Shown here: positions 47,800 to 57,059 of the stretch, one piece after another
How the letters are laid out: the number at the start of each line of letters is the position of its first letter
Numbering within the stretch: the stretch's first letter is position 1
NCBI RefSeq assembly: GCF_020708045.1
Contig: NZ_JAJFES010000010.1
Span: forward strand, 1 to 64,000
From: Massilia sp. IC2-278
GTDB lineage: Bacteria > Pseudomonadota > Gammaproteobacteria > Burkholderiales > Burkholderiaceae_D
Reading direction: 5' to 3'
DNA: 64,000 bases
Position numbers and translations under genes: made by a program
Notes under the pieces: model-generated
The model's database searches: none
What the model was told of the DNA's origin: nothing
The model's input: the letters and a program-made list of their open reading frames with translations, nothing else

Positions 47800-48016
47800 C
47801 GTAGGGTGGGCCGGGCCGCGCTAGGCACTCCGTGCCCACGCGGTTACGTGCGCGTCCTTTTGCCGGCGGCAGCGACTATTCGCTCCGGGACCTCAAGCAT
47901 GGATGCAAGCGCTAGCGAGACGCTCTTGCGACCGCCGCAGGGATGCCACGGTTTCGATCCATCAAACCCTAACAATGCTCATTGTTCCGCGTGGGCACGG
48001 AGTGCCCACCCTACGG
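47800..48016. repeat. pair of inverted palindromes around a ~145-bp core
   Basis: Long-form palindrome CGTAGGGTGGGCCGGGCCGC followed by GCTAGGCACTCCGTGCCCAC at 47800-47842, and short form GCGTGGGCACGGAGTGCCCA followed by CCCTACG at 47989-48015, in opposite orientation. The left flank (CGCGGTTACGTGCGCGTCCT) recurs almost unchanged at 55182, so the repeat unit extends beyond the palindrome. This is the main content of the 459-bp spacer between pnp and the DUF1444-like gene. Confidence 0.8.
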
Positions 48017-48063
48017 TTACCGCCGCCATTCATCGTCAAAGTACCGGCATATCGAGCGCCCAT

Positions 48064-48098
48064 AAAAAAACCGCCAGGCTCACGCACTGGCGGTTTTT
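48064..48098. terminator. bidirectional terminator after pnp
   Basis: CCGCCAG...CTGGCGG with a 9-base loop, seven A before and five T after. It lies 34 bp beyond the pnp stop and works in the minus direction for rpsO-pnp. Confidence 0.88.
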
Positions 48099-48131
48099 AT
48101 AATCGAAGCGGCAGGGCCGCCTGATAACTGA

Positions 48132-50234
48132 TTACTGCGCTGCAGCCTCAGCCGGATCAGCCGCCTTCATCGACAGCTTCAGGCGACCACGCTCGTCGGT
48201 CTCCAGCACCTTCACGCGCACTTGCTGGCCTTCTTTCAGGTAGTCGGCAACGGCGTTCACACGCTCGTTGGCGATCTGCGAGATGTGCAGCAGGCCATCT
48301 TTACCAGGCATGACTTGCACGATCGCGCCGAAGTCCAGCAGCTTGAGCACGGTGCCGTCGTAGGTCTTGCCCACTTCGACCGATGCGGTCAGCTCTTCGA
48401 TGCGGCGCTTGGCTTCCTGGCCGGCGGCGGCGTCGACCGAGGCGATGGTCACGATGCCTTCGTCGGTGATGTCGATTTGCGTGCCGGTCTCTTCGGTCAG
48501 CGCGCGGATGACGGCGCCGCCCTTGCCGATCACGTCACGGATCTTCTCCGGATTGATCTTGATGGTGATCAGGCGCGGTGCGAAGTCCGACAGTTCGGTC
48601 TTCACGGTCGGCACGGCCTTCTGCATTTCGGCCAGGATGTGCTGGCGGCCTTCCTTGGCTTGCGCCAGTGCCACCTGCATGATTTCTTTGGTGATGCCCT
48701 GGATCTTGATGTCCATCTGCAGCGCGGTGATGCCTTGCGCGGTGCCGGCGACCTTGAAGTCCATGTCGCCCAGGTGGTCTTCGTCACCCAGGATGTCGGT
48801 CAGGACCGCGAACTTGCCGCCTTCCTTGATCAGGCCCATCGCGATGCCGGCGACGTGCGCCTTCATCGGCACGCCGGCGTCCATCAGTGCCAGGCAGCCG
48901 CCGCAGACCGATGCCATCGACGAGGAACCGTTCGATTCGGTGATTTCCGACACCAGGCGCACCGAGTACGAGAACTCTTCCTGCGAAGGGAGAGCCGCGA
49001 CCAGTGCGCGCTTGGCCAGGCGGCCGTGGCCGATTTCGCGGCGCTTCGGGGTGCCCACACGGCCGGTTTCGCCGGTGGCGAACGGAGGCATGTTGTAGTG
49101 CATCATGAAGTCGTCGGTGTACTCGCCCATCAGCGCGTCGATCTTCTGGCTGTCGCGTGCGGTGCCGAGGGTGGCGATGACCAGCGCCTGGGTTTCGCCG
49201 CGGGTGAACAGGGCCGAGCCGTGGGTACGCGGCAGCACGCTGGTGCGGATCGAGATCGGACGCACGGTGCGGGTGTCGCGGCCGTCGATGCGTGGCTCGC
49301 CTTCCAGGATCTGCGATCGCACGACCTTGGCTTCCATGTCGAACAGGATGTTGCCGACTTCGGCGGCGTCAGCCTGCACGCCCTGCTCGCCAAGTGCGGC
49401 CAGGACTTCGCTGGAGAGCGACTTCAGCTTTTGCTGGCGCGCCGATTTTTCGCGGGTCTGGTAGGCATCGCGGATTTTCGCGTCGGCCAGGGCGGCCACC
49501 TGGCCGATCAGGGTTTCGTTCTTGGCCGGAGCGGTCCACTCGACTTCCGGCTTGCCGCCTTCGGCCACCAGGTCGTGGATGGCGTCGATGACGGCCTTCA
49601 TCTGGTCGTGGCCGTAGACGACCGCGCCCAGCATGATTTCTTCCGACAGTTGCTGGGCTTCCGATTCCACCATCAGGACGGCGGTTTCGGTACCGGCAAC
49701 GACCAGGTCCATCTGCGAGGTCTTCAGCTGGGTGGTGGTCGGGTTCAGGATGAACTGGCCATTCGCGTAGCCGACGCGGGCGGCGCCGATCGGGCCGCTG
49801 AACGGGATGCCGGACACGGCCAGGGCAGCCGAGGCGCCGATCATCGCCGGGATGTCCGGATCGATTTCAGGGTTGACCGACAGCACGTGGATGATGACCT
49901 GGACTTCGTTCAGGTAGCCTTCCGGGAACAGCGGGCGGATCGGACGGTCGATCAGGCGCGAGGTGAGGGTTTCCTTTTCGGAAGGACGGCCTTCGCGCTT
50001 GAAGAAGCCGCCCGGGATTTTACCGGCTGCATACGTTTTCTCGATGTAGTCGACGGTCAGGGGGAAGAAGTCCTGGCCCGGCTTCGCGTCTTTCTTTGCG
50101 ACCACGGTAGCCAGCACGACGGTGTCTTCGACCGACACCATGACGGCGCCGGATGCCTGACGGGCGATTTCACCAGTTTCCAGGGTGACGCTGTGTTGGC
50201 CGTACTGGAAGGTTTTCGATACTTTATTAAACAT
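48132..50234 (-). CDS. pnp: polynucleotide phosphorylase
   Basis: 700 residues, 3'-5' phosphorolytic exoribonuclease, trimeric, part of the RNA degradosome. Two RNase PH domains are joined by a helical linker ([20 protein letters not shown] in the second; [17 protein letters not shown] and [19 protein letters not shown] are catalytic-core signatures), followed by a KH domain ([20 protein letters not shown]) and an S1 domain ([20 protein letters not shown]). Length is usual. It follows rpsO, with a terminator-like hairpin between them, as in E. coli. Confidence 0.98.
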   Translation of the reverse strand: MFNKVSKTFQYGQHSVTLETGEIARQASGAVMVSVEDTVVLATVVAKKDAKPGQDFFPLTVDYIEKTYAAGKIPGGFFKREGRPSEKETLTSRLIDRPIRPLFPEGYLNEVQVIIHVLSVNPEIDPDIPAMIGASAALAVSGIPFSGPIGAARVGYANGQFILNPTTTQLKTSQMDLVVAGTETAVLMVESEAQQLSEEIMLGAVVYGHDQMKAVIDAIHDLVAEGGKPEVEWTAPAKNETLIGQVAALADAKIRDAYQTREKSARQQKLKSLSSEVLAALGEQGVQADAAEVGNILFDMEAKVVRSQILEGEPRIDGRDTRTVRPISIRTSVLPRTHGSALFTRGETQALVIATLGTARDSQKIDALMGEYTDDFMMHYNMPPFATGETGRVGTPKRREIGHGRLAKRALVAALPSQEEFSYSVRLVSEITESNGSSSMASVCGGCLALMDAGVPMKAHVAGIAMGLIKEGGKFAVLTDILGDEDHLGDMDFKVAGTAQGITALQMDIKIQGITKEIMQVALAQAKEGRQHILAEMQKAVPTVKTELSDFAPRLITIKINPEKIRDVIGKGGAVIRALTEETGTQIDITDEGIVTIASVDAAAGQEAKRRIEELTASVEVGKTYDGTVLKLLDFGAIVQVMPGKDGLLHISQIANERVNAVADYLKEGQQVRVKVLETDERGRLKLSMKAADPAEAAAQ

Positions 50235-50340
50235 GGGTAATCCCTTTCTATTTGCCGACAGATTTTCAGGAGCTGTCGTTCACCTCATTACTGACGCCCC
50301 GGAATGCGGCGCTTTACTTCAAAAACGGGAATGCGCAAAC

Positions 50341-50381
50341 AAAAAATGCCCGCGTCAGCAAGAACTGGCGCAGGCATTTCG
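50341..50381 (-). terminator. terminator-like hairpin between rpsO and pnp
   Basis: On the minus strand AAATGCC...GGCATTT with inner GCG/CGC and CAG/CTG pairs, then a T-run. It lies 25 bp after the rpsO stop and 106 bp before pnp. Partial termination or RNase processing here would set the rpsO:pnp ratio. Confidence 0.75.
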
Positions 50382-50405
50382 TAGCTAAACCGACTGGCGC
50401 AAAGA

Positions 50406-50675
50406 TTACTTACGCAGGCCGAGTTTGGCGATCAGGTCACGGTAACGGTTCAGGTCTTTGGCCTTCAGGTAAGCCAGCAGGCTCTTGCGACGGTTGACCA
50501 TACGGATCAGGCCGCGGCGCGAGTGGTGGTCTTTCTGGTGGGTCTTGAAGTGACCGTTCAGTTCGTTGATGTGTGCGGTCAGCAGTGCAACTTGCACTTC
50601 CGGCGAGCCGGTGTCGTTCTGGCCACGAGCGTTGTCCGCGATGATCGCGGCTTTGTTGATGTTTTCTACGGACAT
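50406..50675 (-). CDS. rpsO: 30S ribosomal protein S15
   Basis: 89 residues from the ATG at 50675 (AAAGGTAACATC upstream). The S15 signature is clear: [20 protein letters not shown] and [20 protein letters not shown]. Binds 16S rRNA early in assembly of the platform. The linkage with pnp is conserved in proteobacteria. Confidence 0.98.
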   Translation of the reverse strand: MSVENINKAAIIADNARGQNDTGSPEVQVALLTAHINELNGHFKTHQKDHHSRRGLIRMVNRRKSLLAYLKAKDLNRYRDLIAKLGLRK

Positions 50676-50847
50676 GATGTTACCTTTCACATGCGGTGCA
50701 AGAGTCGCAACCCAACGCACCGTGATTGTTCAAAATTCTGCCCAAAACGGACAGACCCGCCAGTATATGCGAAAACAGTTGGCGTCACCAGCGTTTGCCA
50801 TCGCAAAGCTGGGGCATCATGGCGTTCATGGCAATGATGCGAGGTGA

Positions 50848-51357
50848 ATGATGCACAAAATGATAAAAATGGCAACGCTGTGTGCGGCAATCGTGCTGGG
50901 CGGTTGCACCGGCCCCTTCCTGCGCGAGGCGCCGAATGTCGGCGAGCCGGTGGCGGCCGTTACTGCCAAGCTGGGCCAGCCGACGAGTACCTACCCCGCC
51001 GCCGACGGCGGCCAGATGCTCGAATACGCCACCGGGCCGATGGGCCAGTTCACCTGGATGGCCCATATCGGGCCGGATGCGCGGTTGCTCTCCTACGAAC
51101 AGGTGCTCACCGGCGAGAAGTTTGCGACGATCAAGATCGACAAAGCCACCAAGGCCGACGTCCTGCGCACCATCGGGCGCCCGGCCGAACGCTCGGGCGT
51201 CGCCATGCACAACTACGAGGTCTGGTCTTACCGCTACAAGGAAGCGGGCGTGTGGAATTCACTGATGCACGTGCACTTCGACCAGGCCGGCATCGTGCGC
51301 CTGATGCAGAATGGGCCCGATCCGATGTTCGAGCCGCGCGAACGCTTCAGCTGGTAA
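50848..51357 (+). CDS. small lipoprotein, BamE/SmpA-like
   Basis: 169 residues. Lipobox AIVLGGCTGP near residue 20 gives an acylated Cys, so an outer- or inner-membrane lipoprotein. Two related segments follow, each of the SmpA/OmlA style: NVGEPVAAVTAKLGQPTSTY and ATKADVLRTIGRPAERSGV. Not BamE itself by sequence. GAGGTGA precedes a tandem ATG-ATG, and the second could be the true start. Single gene, role unknown. Confidence 0.8.
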   Translation: MMHKMIKMATLCAAIVLGGCTGPFLREAPNVGEPVAAVTAKLGQPTSTYPAADGGQMLEYATGPMGQFTWMAHIGPDARLLSYEQVLTGEKFATIKIDKATKADVLRTIGRPAERSGVAMHNYEVWSYRYKEAGVWNSLMHVHFDQAGIVRLMQNGPDPMFEPRERFSW

Positions 51358-51376
51358 TTCAAATCGTCAACCGCGC

Positions 51377-52264
51377 CTAACGCGCAGCAGCCTGGCGCCC
51401 CCCGTCGCTGCGCACGAAGTCGTCGATCGCGTCGAGCGTCGGCGCCAGCGTGTGCAGCGCGCGCGACAGCGAGGCCACCAGGGTGGCGTGGCTGACGCCG
51501 TCGTAGTACAGCTCGCGCACCGGCACGTGCTTCTCGCGCAGGCGCATGGCCAGGGCGCCGGTGTTGCGGACCGGGTTGACGGTCTTGTCCTCGTAGGCGG
51601 CAATCAACAGGGCCGGCGGCGCGCCGGCGCTCACATGCCGTACCGGCTGCGAATCCGGTGGCGTGTCCGGGTAGTTGAATACCGGGCGCGTGGTCTTGTT
51701 CTGTACCGGCAGGAAATCGTAGGGACCGGCCAGGCCGATCCAGCCGCGCAGCGCATCCGGCCTAACGCCCTGCTTGCCGAGCCAGCGCTTGTCCAGCGCC
51801 AGCATGGCCGCGTTGTAGGCGCCGGCGCTGTGGCCCATCACGAACAGGCGCTTCGGGTCGCCGCCGTACTTGGCGATTTCGCGCGTGGTCCAGGCCACGG
51901 CCTGGGCGGAATCGTCGAGGAAGTCGGGATAGCGCGCTTCCGGATACAGCCGGTAATCGGGCACCACCACGACGTAGCCACGCTTCGCCAGTGCCTGGCC
52001 GACAAAGGCATAGTCCTCGCGCTTGCCGCTTACCCAGTTCCCGCCATAAAAGAACACGATGACCGGCGCTGCTCCGGCCTGCGCTGCCGGCTGGTAGACA
52101 TCGAGTTTCTGGCGCTCGCCATTGCCGTAGTGGATGGCGCTGGTGGCGCGCGCGTCGCCATCGGGGGAAACGGCATTCACCAGTTTCAGGGGAGAACAAG
52201 CGGACAGGCTGGCGGCCAGAACTGCCAGGGCCAGGACGGACAGGAAGGTCAAGGGTCGGAACAT
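51377..52264 (-). CDS. alpha/beta-hydrolase lipoprotein, esterase family
   Basis: 295 residues from the ATG at 52264. Signal peptide with lipobox LAASLSACSP. The hydrolase has the oxyanion motif FFYGGNWVSGKRE (an HGGG-like variant) and the nucleophile GHSAGAYNA, with Asp in AYEDKTVNP and His in DGVSHATLV. It resembles the hormone-sensitive lipase/kynurenine formamidase type esterases. Convergent with the BamE-like gene 19 bp away. Confidence 0.88.
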   Translation of the reverse strand: MFRPLTFLSVLALAVLAASLSACSPLKLVNAVSPDGDARATSAIHYGNGERQKLDVYQPAAQAGAAPVIVFFYGGNWVSGKREDYAFVGQALAKRGYVVVVPDYRLYPEARYPDFLDDSAQAVAWTTREIAKYGGDPKRLFVMGHSAGAYNAAMLALDKRWLGKQGVRPDALRGWIGLAGPYDFLPVQNKTTRPVFNYPDTPPDSQPVRHVSAGAPPALLIAAYEDKTVNPVRNTGALAMRLREKHVPVRELYYDGVSHATLVASLSRALHTLAPTLDAIDDFVRSDGGRQAAAR

Positions 52265-52382
52265 GGCGTCTACGTTGCAGGAAAGATGAGTCCAGTATAT
52301 CCGGCTGGCATGCTTTTTTTGCATATGACAGCCCGATATTTACGGTTCAGGCATACAAATGATTCAGACGAATGTTTCGGTC

Positions 52383-52388
52383 CTATAC
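52383..52388 (+). promoter_or_regulatory. possible -10 hexamer very close to a start codon
   Basis: TATACT, ten bases before the ATG at 52398, with no convincing -35. If used, the transcript would have almost no 5' leader, which fits the lack of a Shine-Dalgarno site. Weak evidence. Confidence 0.3.
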
Positions 52389-52397
52389 TGTTACCTC

Positions 52398-53159
52398 ATG
52401 GATAACACATACGCTTTGCCGCACCGGCCACGCCAGGTTGCCGGGATCGGGATCTCGCTGGCCGTGCACGCCATGCTGCTGGCCATGTGGCAATTGTCAC
52501 GGACGACGCCTGCACTTGACACCACGACGCCCGAGGCCATGGTGGTGCGGCTGCTTTCCACGCCCTCCTCTGCTCCCTCAGCCGAACCCGCCTCTGCCGG
52601 CCCGGCGCGGGAAACGTCGCCGCCAACGCTGCGGCGCGGCGCCACGCCGGCAGCGGCACAGCAGGCGCCTAGGCAGGCGGCCGGCATGACCCCGCCTGTG
52701 GGAAAGGTGACCGCGGAAGCGCCTGCGGAAGCAGCCGCCGCCGAAGCGGCGCCAACGGTGGCCAGCGACGTCCCCGCTCCGGCGGCATCCGGCAGCATGC
52801 TGGAACGGGCGCGCGCTGCCGCCGGCGGCGCCGATCGCGCCCTGCGCAAGGAAAACCCGACGCGCGGCATCGTGGCGCCGGTGGTCACGGCGCAGATGAA
52901 GCTGTCCAAAGGCATCGCCGAGGCCGCCGACCTGGTGCCGAACAAGTGGTATGAAGCGCCAAAAGTCACGGAAGTGCTCGACCCGGGCGGCTACGGACGC
53001 AGGCGCTACCGCGTGGTCGGTGCAGCCGGCACCTATTGCGTCACCTACGAATCGAACCACGCGCCGGACGGTATTGATACCATGCGCGATGGCATCAAGC
53101 CGAAGAAAACCAACTGCGACCCCGACTGGGGTCCGGCGACCACCCAGAAATGGAATTGA
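52398..53159 (+). CDS. TonB-like membrane-anchored protein, C-terminal domain unknown
   Basis: 253 residues from the ATG at 52398. A basic N terminus (HRPRQVAGIG) and one hydrophobic helix (ISLAVHAMLLAMWQL) recall TonB anchors. A long Ala/Pro/Thr/Glu linker (~45-150) spans the periplasm. The C-terminal ~75 residues (KWYEAPKVTEVLD, GGYGRRRYRVVG, GTYCVTYES, TNCDPDWG) contain two cysteines and look structured, but I do not recognise a TonB_C domain. It ends at a bidirectional terminator. Function unknown. Confidence 0.65.
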   Translation: MDNTYALPHRPRQVAGIGISLAVHAMLLAMWQLSRTTPALDTTTPEAMVVRLLSTPSSAPSAEPASAGPARETSPPTLRRGATPAAAQQAPRQAAGMTPPVGKVTAEAPAEAAAAEAAPTVASDVPAPAASGSMLERARAAAGGADRALRKENPTRGIVAPVVTAQMKLSKGIAEAADLVPNKWYEAPKVTEVLDPGGYGRRRYRVVGAAGTYCVTYESNHAPDGIDTMRDGIKPKKTNCDPDWGPATTQKWN

Positions 53160-53170
53160 GCGCTTAAAAT

Positions 53171-53202
53171 AAAAACGGCGCGTATCGCACGCGCCGTTTT
53201 TT
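53171..53202. terminator. bidirectional terminator
   Basis: ACGGCGCG-TATCGCA-CGCGCCGT with five A before and six T after. Shared by the convergent TonB-like gene and pssA. Confidence 0.9.
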
Positions 53203-53218
53203 GTTCCAGCCTGAACGC

Positions 53219-54085
53219 TCAGCGCAGCCGCGTGTCGTCGAGCGGATCGTCGTCGGTCGGGATGATGCTGACCGGCTTGCCCTTGGCGCGCTGCAGGACG
53301 TACACCGCATAGCCCGACAGGCCGTACAGCACGAAGATCGGCCACAGCACCTTGGTCGGGTCGCTTGCCACCAGCGCAAAGGCCAGCACGATCAGGAACA
53401 CGACGATGAAGGGCACCGACTTGCGGAAATTCACGTCCTTGAAGCTGTAGAACGGCACGTTCGAGACCATGGTCAGGCCGGCGAACACGGCGATGCACCA
53501 GCTCACCCAGTCGACTTGGCGCGCGCTGATGTTGATGTCCGGGTCGGTCATGAACATGATGAAGCCGACCACCAGCGCCGCCGCCGCCGGGCTGGGCAAG
53601 CCCTGGAAGAAGCGCTTGTCGACGACTTCGATGTTGGTGTTGAAGCGGGCCAGGCGCAGTGCGGCGCCGGCGCAATACACGAACGCCGCGATCCAGCCCA
53701 GCTTGCCGAGACCGCGCAGCGACCATTCGTAGATGACCAGGGCCGGCGCCGCGCCGAACGAGACCATGTCGGACAGGGAATCGTACTGGGCGCCGAACTC
53801 GGACTGGGTATTCGTCAGGCGCGCCACGCGGCCGTCCAGGCCGTCGAGCACCATGGCCACGAACACGGCCCAGCAGGCGTAGTCGAAACGCTGGTTCATG
53901 GCCATCACGATCGCGTAAAAACCGCAGAACAGGGCGCCGGTCGTGAATGCATTCGGCAGCAGGTAGATGCCGCGGCCGCGCTGCTTCTGCTTGTCCTCGG
54001 CCCGGCGTCCGAAGCGCCTGAGGCGGGAGAATCGTGGCGCGCGCGGCGCCCCTCCGTTTTTTTTGCGTCGTGGGAAGGCTGGCAT
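53219..54085 (-). CDS. pssA: CDP-diacylglycerol-serine O-phosphatidyltransferase
   Basis: 288 residues, membrane enzyme making phosphatidylserine, the precursor of phosphatidylethanolamine. The CDP-alcohol phosphotransferase motif is exact: DGLDGRVARL, then SEFGAQYDSLSD (D-x2-DG-x2-AR...G-x3-D-x3-D). About eight hydrophobic segments. The N-terminal 35 residues are strongly basic. In this bacterial group pssA commonly sits near ilvC, as here. Confidence 0.95.
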   Translation of the reverse strand: MPAFPRRKKNGGAPRAPRFSRLRRFGRRAEDKQKQRGRGIYLLPNAFTTGALFCGFYAIVMAMNQRFDYACWAVFVAMVLDGLDGRVARLTNTQSEFGAQYDSLSDMVSFGAAPALVIYEWSLRGLGKLGWIAAFVYCAGAALRLARFNTNIEVVDKRFFQGLPSPAAAALVVGFIMFMTDPDINISARQVDWVSWCIAVFAGLTMVSNVPFYSFKDVNFRKSVPFIVVFLIVLAFALVASDPTKVLWPIFVLYGLSGYAVYVLQRAKGKPVSIIPTDDDPLDDTRLR

Positions 54086-54226
54086 AGTTGTCCGTATTCA
54101 AAGCTGCGCGATCGAGCGCCGTTCCCCGCATTATAGAGGCGAGGACGGCTTGTTAGCGAACGGATACTATTGGGAATGTCGTCATGCAGGCGGCCGGGCT
54201 TGCCGGCACGCCTGCCGGTCGCGGAT

Positions 54227-54997
54227 TTACTTGAACTTCACCTTGCCGACCAGGCGCATCTGCAGCGTGGTTTCGCCCGGTTCGAAGCTCGGCTCCGGCA
54301 TCTCGTCGGCCACGCCTTTGGCGCGCATCATCATCGGCGCCGCGGGCCGCGCTTCGTTCTGCACGTAATTGCCCGAGCCTTCGAAGTCGACCACGTCCAG
54401 GGTCGCGTCGCCCGGCTGGCGGCCCATGGCGCGCGCGATCGAGACGATGCGCTCGTTCAGGTTGCGGTAGGTTTCGGCGATGCGCTGGTCATCCAGGCGC
54501 TTTTCCAGGGCCGGGCTGAGGCCGAAGCTGATGTTGTTGATCGACAGAACCTTCTGGGCGGAGGCGACAGTTTTCTGCAGCTCGGCCAGGTTGGTGGTTT
54601 TCACTTCCAGGTACTGGCCGACGCGCCAGCCGATCGGCACCGGCTGCACCGGGGTGCGCGTGGCCGGCAGCGGCTGCACCGGCGGTTCCGGATAGACCGG
54701 ATAGGTGAAGTAACCCATGGTCTTGAGCTCGGCCTTAGGATCGGCGCGGCGCACGATCTCGGTACCCTCTTTCATCTTGCGGTTGACGCGGGCGGCGGCG
54801 GCCTGCTTGTCCTTGTCGTGCTCTTCCACAATGAAGCTGACGATGGCCTGGTCGTTGGCCGCGCGCACTTCGCCGGTGGCGGGGACGACCACGACCGTGC
54901 CGCTTGTTGCGGGCATGCTGGTCGCGGGCGCGGTCTGCGCTTGTACGTGGGACGCCATCATCAGGCTGGCCAGGAGGATCATTTTTGGAAGGGACAT
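54227..54997 (-). CDS. exported SIMPL-domain protein (DUF541)
   Basis: 256 residues from the ATG at 54997, which has AGGAG nine bases upstream. Signal peptide ends in SHVQAQ. The SIMPL/DUF541 domain covers the rest (VVPATGEVRAANDQAIVSFI, then AELQKTVASAQKVLSINNIS and ERIVSIARAMGRQPG). Family members are oligomeric periplasmic proteins connected with oxidative stress or outer-membrane integrity, without a defined activity. Confidence 0.88.
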   Translation of the reverse strand: MSLPKMILLASLMMASHVQAQTAPATSMPATSGTVVVVPATGEVRAANDQAIVSFIVEEHDKDKQAAAARVNRKMKEGTEIVRRADPKAELKTMGYFTYPVYPEPPVQPLPATRTPVQPVPIGWRVGQYLEVKTTNLAELQKTVASAQKVLSINNISFGLSPALEKRLDDQRIAETYRNLNERIVSIARAMGRQPGDATLDVVDFEGSGNYVQNEARPAAPMMMRAKGVADEMPEPSFEPGETTLQMRLVGKVKFK

Positions 54998-55155
54998 CGG
55001 TTTTCTCCTATAAGGAATGCATGTGTGCATGACTTATACGATACCGTCCCGTTCCTAGATAGAGTGATTTTGTAATGGAAAGTTGCAAAGTTCGGAGATT
55101 GGTTACCCCTGTGTCTTATCGTCTGTCGAAACGATGTCCCTTGTCGCAACGGTGA

Positions 55156-55354
55156 CCGTACGGTGGGCACCCCGTGCCCACGCGGTTACGTGCGCATCCT
55201 TGCACCGATAACGGTGACTACTCGCCCGCGAAATCAACAACGGCCACGCCCCCCAAAGAGGTTCGTGGCCATCGCATGCACCACGAGCGAGTCGGTTCCG
55301 CCAACGGTGCAAGGAAACGTGCGTACCGCGTGGGCACGGAGTGCCCACCGTACG
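55156..55354. repeat. pair of inverted palindromes around a ~140-bp core
   Basis: GTACGGTGGGCACCCCGTGC with CCACGCGG (55158-55184) and, inverted, CCGCGTGGGCACGGAGTGCC with CACCGTACGG (55327-55355). The internal flank CGCGGTTACGTGCGCATCCT and the following ~30 bases resemble 47837 onward. They make up most of the 377-bp space between the SIMPL gene and ilvC; no gene is seen there. Confidence 0.8.
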
Positions 55355-55374
55355 GTTCCCGCTAACACAGACCG

Positions 55375-56409
<1,035 letters not shown>

Positions 56410-56493
56410 TCAGGTAAGTGGATGTTCTTTTGTGCCGCAGGTGGTGTGCAGGCGGCGTTGTTCGTTTTGTGCGGCAGGTGGCGGATCGGGCGT

Positions 56494-56538
56494 TACGCGT
56501 GGGCACGGGGTGCCTAGCGCGGCCCGGCCCACCTTACG
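56494..56538 (-). repeat. long-form palindrome between ilvH and ilvC
   Basis: GCGTGGGCACGGGGTGCCTA followed by GCGCGGCCCGGCCCACCTTA. This is the long form of the family, with the extra GCGCGGCCCG on one arm, as at 36951, 47811 and 59319. It would be transcribed if ilvBHC is one operon. Confidence 0.8.
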
Positions 56539-56567
56539 GTCGCCGTTTCGTCAGAGCCGATGACGAA

Positions 56568-57059
56568 TCAGACCTTCAAGATCCGTTCGCCGCGCCCGAT
56601 GCCGGAGCCGCCGGTGCGGACGGTTTCGAGGATGGAGCTGCGGTCGATGGCATCGATGAAGGCGTCGAGCTTGCTCTTGGCGCCGGTCAGTTCGATCGTG
56701 TAGGTCTTTTCCGTGACGTCGATGATGCGGCCGCGGAAGATGTCGGCGGTGCGCTTCAACTCTTCGCGCTCCTTGCCGACCGCCCTCACCTTGATCAGCA
56801 TGAGCTCGCGCTCGATGTGCTGGCCTTCGGTGAGATCGACCACCTTCACCACCTCGATCAGGCGGTTCAGGTGCTTGGTGATCTGCTCGATGATGTCGTC
56901 CGAGCCGGTGGTGACCACCGTCATGCGCGACAGGGTCGCGTCTTCGGTCGGCGCCACGGTCAGGGTTTCGATGTTGTAGCCGCGTGCGGAGAACAAACCA
57001 ACGACGCGAGATAAAGCACCGGCTTCGTTCTCCAGAAGAACCGAGATGATGTGTCTCAT
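56568..57059 (-). CDS. ilvH: acetolactate synthase small (regulatory) subunit
   Basis: 163 residues. N-terminal ACT domain (ISVLLENEAGALSRVVGLFS and ARGYNIETLTVAPTED) that binds valine for feedback control, and a C-terminal ALS_ss domain. It starts directly after the ilvB stop (adjacent bases), so the subunits are coupled. Confidence 0.97.
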   Translation of the reverse strand: MRHIISVLLENEAGALSRVVGLFSARGYNIETLTVAPTEDATLSRMTVVTTGSDDIIEQITKHLNRLIEVVKVVDLTEGQHIERELMLIKVRAVGKEREELKRTADIFRGRIIDVTEKTYTIELTGAKSKLDAFIDAIDRSSILETVRTGGSGIGRGERILKV

